A stretch of 64,000 nucleotides of DNA, taken from NCBI GenBank assembly GCA_015179125.1, contig WHVA01000056.1, positions 1 to 64,000 of the forward strand, read 5' to 3'. Below, piece by piece: positions 56,115 to 64,000 of the stretch. Made by a program: the position numbers and the translations under genes. Under the pieces are notes generated by a model, which saw only the letters and a program-made list of their open reading frames with translations, was not told where the DNA came from and made no database searches. Numbering within the stretch: the first letter of the stretch is position 1; each line of letters starts with the position of its first letter. The DNA comes from Gautieria morchelliformis. Lineage: Eukaryota; Basidiomycota; Agaricomycetes; Gomphales; Gomphaceae.

Positions 56115-59100
56115 CCAGCAATGAGAGGCCTGGGTGTAGTCGCCGTATCCTCTTTGGGGGCGGATGAGGAATGGAGTTCTAGTTGATCCACAACATACCG
56201 AAGGTCTTTGGTGATTCTGGCGTCTGACGTATGTTTCACTTCACGATGGGCCTGGGGCTTTCCTCGCATGGGATTCCGTCGTTGATTAGCACTCTCAATT
56301 TCTAGCATCATGGAATTAGATAGGTTTTACAAGTGGAAAACATACGAACCTGTCCATGCCGCACAAGGCCCATTGAAATGTTCCATCCAGGCTGCAACTA
56401 GGTGAATGCATAGTTTTCCAGTCTGTTGGAATGACATGCAAGAGCACTGTGGAATTATAACATCTACTATATAGACCCGTGGCAGGAGCAGCGACTGTGA
56501 TGGCCTGCAGATCATGTCACAATTCAGCACCAATTGAAATCTTGATTGCAAGAGCAGGAACGTACACCGCCTGAGTGTCAATCACTCGATATTTATCTGG
56601 TCCACATGAGAGATGTTCCCCTCTTCCCAAAGCAGGTGCGCGGCTGCATTTATTGCTGCAACCTCAGAGGTAGACTGTTTGGGAAAATATGAACAGTACT
56701 GGTAAAAAGGGAAGAACTCATTCAAAATGATTCCCCCGCCTGGGCGCGGGTTTCATTCGATTATCTAAAAAGACAGTATCAAACACAAGGAAAGCGCGTT
56801 CCGTCCAGTTGTTTACGTTCCAAGTCCCGTCACGTGTCTGTCCCAACGGCAGGCCGATGTCAGTGAAACAGGCTATACCAGGTCAAGAGGATTAGATAGC
56901 ATGGTCTGACACATCGGTACTTATTGACTCACATATCCATTCATCAATGAACCAGTTTTCTAGGAAATACTGCTCAACCCAGTCGCGTGCCTCTTTTGAT
57001 GTCGCCCGCTTCTGAGATTTTCGTTTACCCTTCTGCACAGAAATATCATGGTCTTCCACCTCCTCCTCTTCCAGAGCATCATGCTCCTCGTCGTCATGAA
57101 AGAGCTGGCGTATTGCCCGAAAGAAGGTATCCATGGCTTGGGGCCAAACATCCCAAGTACGGCATCTTTGCAGCACACGGAAATGGATCAGCATCCTGAA
57201 TTTCATCAGTCGAGATATCCGAGGGGCAGTCGCCATACTTCCATCATCACAGTCCCATCTGAGAATAGCTTGGATCACGTGGAATTGACAGAGTCGAATA
57301 TATGCACCGGGAAAGACTAACGACCCAAGTAAGCTGATACACTGGAATCAGGGCTTCCAGGAGCTCACCTTTGCGAATGGCATTTGCCTCGGCCCTAGAC
57401 TTGTCAATCATCCATTTGGGGACATCCCACCCGTGATGTAAAATTTTGGCACACACCTGGGGAAGCTCTGTGCGTTCAGCTGCCCCAGCGTGAATAATAC
57501 TTCTGGGATCTATCTCCCGATCAGTGCAATATCGCCCCTATAAGGATATGAAGTACCTTTGATGATTGCCTCGGCTCGCTGTATCACTTTTTGCTTAGTA
57601 GCCTCCAGATATTCCGCAAGTGTGCTTGTTCGCACATTTGCAGATAAGAGCACAGACCCTGATCAAAAATTGTTGGCATAAATGACGAGAGTCAAATCGC
57701 ACTCGCACGCACCTGGAACTAAATGCTTATGCTCATCAACCGCAATGATAAACGTCACTGCTGCACGGTTTTCACTTTTGTTGCGCCAGCTGCTATCAGC
57801 CGCCAGGCCATCCCGAGTGCCATGAAGGATCATGTTCTCGAGCGTAAAATCATCCACCATTGCACAGGTAAATTGGGAATGAGAATCCGCGTGGTCAGGA
57901 TCATGGGCTGTGTAACTTGGCACGTGGTCACTGCGATTAGTAGGTTGGTTATACAGTTGGAAAATATACACACTTGTAAATCTTGTCTGGATTGCGTTCC
58001 TTGAGAAGATGTAGTGCCGTGAAAGGATCACGGTCCAAATGAGCTCGGCGCATGATTGCCGGAAGCATGTTGATAATCTGCGCACGTGTGGGTCGTCGGA
58101 AAGAAGGGAACACATAGGGGGTTTCCAGTGGTTGCTGAGTTGCTCGAGACGTGAGGGTTGGATTCCGGTACTGATTGACTACCTCTGGACTAAGGGTTAG
58201 TTCAAGTATTATATTCTTAGATGTACTCAGACTCACCCCGCATAATCGTGGTCGCCTTTGCACCCACAAGCCGAAATCGTTCCGAAACAATATTCCGCAA
58301 ACGACGAGACCAGACCAAGTTGACAGGAAGCGCCTCGGGGTGGATTCCAAATTGCCAAATATCAGCGTGTTCTAGATCATCAGCTTTGACCTCAATCTAC
58401 ACAGAAAACATCAACTGAATAAGAATTAAAGCTATAGCAGGTAGACTTACAGAGAGTCTAACCCCTCCTGGGCAGGACTTCCAGCGATGAGTGGTAACCG
58501 TGGGTTCTTCTTCACGCACCCCATCCCCCGCATACATTGCATCCTCTGGTTCTTCAACATCCTCTGGCGTATCCTGGAGCTCACACTGACCTCGACACAC
58601 ATACTCCCATCTGTGCACCACTTTACCCTGCACTATGGCTTCTGCACGGCCGTGCTCCATGAGGTCTGACTTCTCTGACCAGCGAAGGATGACGGGTTGA
58701 GCGCGAATGTCCACTGGTGTATCACCTGGATGCCCAAACCATTTCAATGCCACCACTCTAGTGGGAAGTGATTTGTGAGCATTAAAGTCATTGTGCTGCA
58801 TAGAACTGGTCAACCGTAACTCATGCTGGTGAAGAAGAGCTCACCTGCGAATCAAACCAGTCGGGAAGATTCTCGGTTGGTACCTTTCCAAGATATTTCC
58901 ATTCAGGAGGGCTGTGCGCTATACTGTCGAGGAACAACGGTTGGACACTTATGTTGTTTGAGAAGAGTGTCAAGGGAGGGATGCGCGTGTGTTGCTTCTG
59001 AATGCGCAAAATCCGCAACTCATCGGGAGTCAGGGTTGAATCATTGGGTTCTGTCGTTTCAGCTTGTGTGAGTGCAGGTGTCGGTGACTGAGGAGAAGCC

Positions 59101-59204
59101 GGGATTTGAGTGGATGTGCTTAAGAGTCTTGGCTGACGTCCACGCGAATACCGTTTCAGCGCAGGGCGCCCCGGCCCTCTGCGCCCTCGTTCTCTCTGGG
59201 ACAT
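56115..59204 (-). CDS. MULE-type transposase with SWIM zinc finger
   Basis: About ten short-intron exons from ATG 59204. N-terminus Arg/Gly/Pro-rich (MSQRERGRRGPGRPALKR). Core: LAADSSWRNKSENRA (first Asp, about 57805), WMIDKSRAEANAIRK (second Asp, about 57405), then across an intron VFPGAYIRLCQFHVIQAIL (C-x2-H motif, about 57280), DWVEQYFLENWF, and the SWIM finger CSC...CIHLVAAW (about 56450-56400). This order is that of Mutator-like (MULE) transposases. Introns splice cleanly except around 56770, where DNR and IILNEFFPFYQ lie in different frames. It faces the KDZ gene divergently. Probably recently active; TIRs not found. Confidence 0.82.
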
Positions 59205-60412
59205 CTGAGCACGGTTCTCGGTTCTGGAGAGAAAGATGCTGACCTGTTATATGAACAGCGAACCCCATTGTTCTCATGCGAGACGCAGCCATTGTCCACA
59301 TGCTGGAGTCAATGGTGCATGGTCAATTAAGGTAGACAAAGCACATAAATAAAGCAGATTAGACACAGCTACAGAGGATGATGCAAGAGGGTACTCACCT
59401 TGGAAAACACTTTGACGGCCTCCAGCTATTGATAAGGCCACGCGTTGCCTCCTGGCCGGGACGTTGCCGCGGGGAGGCCCATGACATCATCAGAGAGAAA
59501 CATGCCAGGGCAGGGATGGCCGAAAATTCAGGCCTGAGAACAAGCGGATTTGCCTACGAAAATTCTTGGGTTGGATAGAAGGTCTTTTGGTCACAATTAG
59601 AGTGATGCAACTCTGAGATCCAAGTATTGAGAAATAGCTAATTTACTCACCAACCAGGTCACCTACCTAGGATCTGACAATTATCCTGAACCCTCCTGGT
59701 TTCAGGGATGAGAACGAGCTCGCATATGTAGAATTCGACGCAGCGGCTGGGCAGCAGCTAAAAGTCGGGACAGAAATGTGACACCTGTACCTTACACTAG
59801 CGCTTGCTATTTAGGTGGCGACAGCCGGTGTGTAGTCCCGGCCTAATACGGCCTCGTTCGAGAGGTAAGCTATGACGCGAGACCAATCTCAAGAAAACCT
59901 TCACCCCGTAGTAATATTGCGTGACTGATCCTTGAGATAGGTCCAGGCTCCCAAAAGGTCACATGACCGGTCCATTGTGTCAAAGCCAAGACCTACCAGC
60001 CTAAATTTAGCAACGAAGTAGATAGCCATAATAGGATATAGGATATGTTCGGCCCATCGCTAGTAGTCCCTCCTCACCGCTGCACACGACGGCAACCTAT
60101 AGAGGCCATCCCCTTGTCTCAAAAAAACCCTAATAAATCTTAAAAATATTCGCATCTGTCATTCAATTCCCACAGAGCTGATCCGGCGTCACAAGGAAGT
60201 GCGTGCTCGCTATTGCACACGACGAGCATGCAACTTTGCTCTACAGCTTCCGGAAAATTATGAAAAATCACCAGAACAAATGATTTATAACATCCAATGA
60301 GCTCTGATTTAGGCATCACACGATTCACAAGATATTATTGTCTTCTTTGAACACGCATCATGTGCAGATCAATCATCAATCACGTGATCCCATACCTGGA
60401 TTCTCTTGCGCT
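59205..60412. promoter_or_regulatory. Spacer between divergent MULE and KDZ genes
   Basis: About 1.2 kb without a supported gene between the two divergent start codons. It would hold both promoters. No TIR pair was recognised by eye. Confidence 0.45.
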
Positions 60413-63400
60413 ATGCCTGCGCTCAGACCAGCTCCTCACCGTCGAAAGGTTAAGAGCAAATTGAGTCAAGGTGTCAAGATTAGTCGTCTCGGGGTGCGCC
60501 ATCAAGTTACCACCCTTGGCGAAGGTGCACGGCCACCTGTTCGAACAGGCATTTTACATGAGCGGGTCATGCGAGCCAAACTTGGAGTGAGCGCAGAACG
60601 ATGGGACGAGAAGAGACAAGAATATAATCAAGGTGATGTTCCATGCCTAATATACAGGAAAGACTTACTGAGCCGAAGTCAAGATCTTCATCAATCGACT
60701 CGCCGCGCATTGGAACAGGTATCTCAAGACATAGGTCGCAGCAACCATGATGAGACTATGATGGACGGCTGGGAAGATGTGGTCGAAAATATCGATGGTA
60801 TTGGCTGCCCTGATAACAATCGAGAGATTAGCCATGAGGGAGGCGAGTATTTGGCTACTTGTGAATATGACCGGCATATTAGAATGAGGTTAGCCTTTCC
60901 ACGTTGTTCTTAGACTCCATTATCTCAAATAATCTCTATAGAAAGCAAAAAGACGGGCGCACTTGGGCAGAAGCGATACATCGACGAGATCAGGCATGGC
61001 AGGCACAGATGCCTGCCTTAGCAGATGCCTACTTACTTTGGAAGCACGGAGGAACTCGCATAGAAACTAGTGGAGGGAAATTTATTTTGAGTGTTATGGG
61101 AATTGGCGGTAAGTCTCTGAATCAATGTCGACACTTGCTCACCTTTGCATTGGAAGCTTGCATGGAACGAGAATTTAGCCACATCTCCGGAGTCTCTCAC
61201 ATCAGTGTCACACTCATCCACTATGGCATTATCTCCTGCAATCCTGTCGACCCGTCGATGGCATTTGAAGTTGCGACACTTGAGGTATTTCGTCGGCTGC
61301 GTCTTCGAAGTCCCCACGTGAGTATCCAGGCATGGGTAAGAGTTCTTTGTGATGTCTGCAAGGTATTCCTTTCTTTGGTTATCACACCCAATGTCATTGA
61401 CCGCTCTTTTCTAGATTAATTATCGACGCTACTTGCGGGAGCAATTCACTCGGGCATTCGATACATACTTAGATCTACTACGACATGTAGATGCAAAGGT
61501 AAAAGCAATTATGTCCCATGATACACCCAATTGGCGAATGAAGCACATGTGTCCCTCATGCTGTCACAAGGTTAGTGCCAAACTGTGGCCAAGAAGGAAT
61601 TGATGATCTACCCTTAGACCAGCTCAATGGAGAGACCGAGCTTCAGCCATCAATGCTTCTTGCTCTCGATGGTAACAACTCGCTGAAACGGCTCGCACGG
61701 TCTGGTCGCCAAGATATCAACAAGCCATTTCTAAGCGACTACTATCTCACCGTTGATCAGGTTGATCAATTCAAGGATGAAGTTAGGAAACGCCCTAAGG
61801 CAAAAGGTCCAACTCTGTGGCAGGAGGCCGAGCAGGTGGATACAACGTATGGAGATACCACATGCACCGACCGATGGAAGGCAGCAAATGCTGATGCTGT
61901 CAAGGCCACTTACAAGGAATTTGATGAATCAGGCATTTTTTTATCTGCATGCCGCCATGGATTTATCATTCTCATTGCAGACATGGTCCGTAGCGGGGAA
62001 TTGTGGGTATGCAATTCAAATCCTAATATTTATACTCACATGTTCACCCAGGGCAAAGTACCCCCTGGCTCACCTCAACAAGATCATTGAAGTGTATGAC
62101 TCAAATCTGGCCATCGGGTATGACATCGCTTGTTCTTTCGCCACAACTGTCAAAAACAGCTCGCTGGGTGCACATGCGCAAGAGAAACAGCTCCGCTTTG
62201 TAGTACCAGCTTTCCATGGATATGCACACAATCGGAGATGCCAGTTACAGTGGCATCCCCTGTATCTGCACGGGTTTGGCATCGAAGACTTGGAGGTATG
62301 TGAACGTATCTTCAAGGGTTCCAATGCGCTTGCAAGTGCTATACGCCACACTTCACGATTCCATCGCCATCAGGCAATTGATATGTATTTTCGCCAACAC
62401 GATGAAGATAAATATGAACTACTATGTAAGTAGCATCATCTAGTGTTTCTCCAGCAGTCTATAATTACACGAGCAGCGACATTCCTATACAACAACTATG
62501 CTCAAGCTCTTGGTCTTATTCATGACATGCCTGTTGCAATTGCAGCACTGACTGGTTATCAGTCTGTGGCCGACACACACTATCAGAAATGGCTGGACCA
62601 GGAACGTACCTATTTGGCTTCAAAAGAGATCGAGCCGGACAGTGATATAGCCAGGGGCCAATATGTGACGGTTCTCACAAAGATGCAGCTAGCAAAGTAT
62701 GTTATTATTCCTTGGTTCACTTTTTTCAGGCATTAACTTAGAGTGAAGGCATATGTTCGATGCAACTTGCCAGTTTACACCGCCCACGAGTCGTGTAAGA
62801 GCTATTCGTCAACAGGCATGGGAGGCCTATGAGTTCCTGCAAAAGGAAGTTATGTCTATAGAAGAAACTCTTGATATCGCTGAACGCTGGACTCCTGGAT
62901 GCCATGAATGGGAGGTGGCCATGAGCTACAACAAGATTCGGGAGTACCAGCTAGCAGTTGATAAGCTTGAAGGCCTAGTTGTACAACGCCTGTTTGAGCT
63001 CACAAAGGCCAATTTGTCTGGCACTGGTGCGTAATTGCCAATGTTGTGATAGGATCCAAGCTAATACAATACAGGGTACAAGCTGCGGGTACACATCAGC
63101 AAATCATTGCAGACACGATGCAAAGCTATCCAGTCAGCTCTCAAGCGTTATAATCAAGCAGCCGCCAAGCTAGTTCCTCCACGACCCCGGCTCGAATGGC
63201 AGGAAGTCGTTGAATATGGTACCCTGGCAGAATTTGACTTATTGCGCTCAGCAGCACGAGAGGACATCCGTAAGCTTCCGTGGGCTGACACAGTCAATCG
63301 CCAAGTGACAATATATAGTTTGCGACTGGAACGTGCAAAAGAAGAAATAGCTCGGTTGAATGTGGAGGTGGCACGGTTGAACACTTGGATCCATGATAGC

Positions 63401-63751
63401 GAAACAGAATACGAAATGCAGATCCATAATCTCCAGGCCCACAAACCACTGTTGTGCGAAGAGCTTAAGGAGCAGCTCCAAACTTGGCGACGGCTCAATG
63501 ACTATCACCGACATAAGCTCAAGGCCCTGTTTGCCTTACCAGGTTACACAGGTTCCTCCGAGATTGGTACACAACTGGGTACTACACGAATAACGATAAA
63601 GCTACCTTCATCCTCCCAGGCTACGCATCATGGAGTAGCCAAAGCACGTGAGGACGATGAGGATGAAGATGAGGATGATGAGGATAATGAAGAAATGTCT
63701 CGTCTGGAGGATTATATCTCCAGTTTATCAATGAATGATCTCATTACTTAG
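60413..63751 (+). CDS. KDZ-superfamily transposase
   Basis: Around nine exons from ATG 60413 (MPALRPAPHRRKVKSKLS). Motifs in order: a degenerate Cys region ending MCPSCCHK (about 61550), LALDGNNSLKR (first catalytic Asp, about 61660), YDSNLAIGYDIACSF (second, about 62115), HGYAHNRRCQLQWHP, GIEDLEVCERIFKGSN (Glu, about 62300), FHRHQAIDMYF, KLEGLVVQRLFELTK, then LEWQEVVEY, a coiled coil and an acidic tail ending SLSMNDLIT. These are hallmarks of Kyakuja-Dileera-Zisupton transposases, expanded in basidiomycetes. All exon joins were reconciled except the one at about 62425-62460. Looks intact or nearly so. Confidence 0.88.
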
Positions 63752-63950
63752 TTAGTCTCTACTTGCAATGCACAATGCATGCCAGGCTGTTCTTGTCTAT
63801 AAAGCATGAGTCGTGATTTCATTATTGAAAGCGCATACAATGCACCTGTCCATTGCCATGTTAACTGTGACACTGCAATGTGTAAAGATTGCGCAATAAC
63901 TGATACAGTAATCTCAGTATTTGGACACGATGGCATGTCAAATGACTATT

Positions 63951-63990
63951 TATTCACCTGATGCAGTAATCTATAGTGTACAGGTGAATA
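63951..63990. repeat. 10-bp inverted repeat, 20-bp loop
   Basis: TATTCACCTG at 63951 and CAGGTGAATA at 63981 are perfect inverted copies about 200 bp downstream of the KDZ stop. It could be a hairpin terminator or part of the element end; position alone does not decide. Confidence 0.7.
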
Positions 63991-64000
63991 TGGGAAATAC

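Noticed and set aside
1..64000. CRISPR arrays, tRNA and rRNA genes
   Set aside because: No regularly spaced direct repeats of CRISPR type, and no tRNA or rRNA signature recognised by eye; the genome is eukaryotic.

Overview
The window comes from a filamentous basidiomycete, most likely an Agaricomycete. The evidence is short (about 45-65 bp) GT-AG introns, KDZ-type and basidiomycete DDE transposases, chromodomain Ty3/gypsy and Ty1/copia elements with 5-bp target duplications, and two host genes of fungal cell polarity and wall biology. I cannot name the species. I see no tRNA, rRNA or CRISPR array. Most of the 64 kb is mobile DNA; only the 29.9-38.6 kb core looks like ordinary host sequence.

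Layout. 1-879: edge of a minus-strand gypsy element (family A). 1338-6180: a nearly intact Ty1/copia element with 260-bp LTRs and a perfect 5-bp TSD. 6906-11310: a 5'-truncated minus-strand chromodomain gypsy (family B) that carries an antisense Zn2Cys6-like gene. 12937-13938: a solo LTR-like unit (family C) with TSD. 15434-17988: a decayed Tc1/mariner-like DDE transposase. 18084-24542: a complete hAT element (TIRs, 8-bp TSD) carrying its transposase, a second spliced gene and a captured dynein heavy-chain exon.

24672-29191 and 39891-44405 are two copies of a ~4.5-kb segment in inverted orientation. Each carries an identical-length, apparently intact gene for a divergent forkhead-domain protein. 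Between the arms sits a ~10.7-kb island with a Bud14/Tea4-like SH3 and Ras-association-type polarity protein (29925-34240, minus) diverging from a protein O-mannosyltransferase (35176-38562, plus). Both gene models splice to complete frames (1374 and 969 aa).

44407-50800 is a nest of gypsy fragments, including a family B solo LTR inserted in a family A gag and a second family C unit abutting a duplicated piece of the O-mannosyltransferase gene. From 52.0 to 63.8 kb two transposase systems diverge from a ~1.2-kb spacer. On the minus strand lie a MULE-type transposase with a SWIM zinc finger and, downstream, a gene with two Ulp1/C48 cysteine-protease cores. On the plus strand lies a KDZ-superfamily transposase. 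Whether these form one large composite transposon is the most interesting open question in the window.
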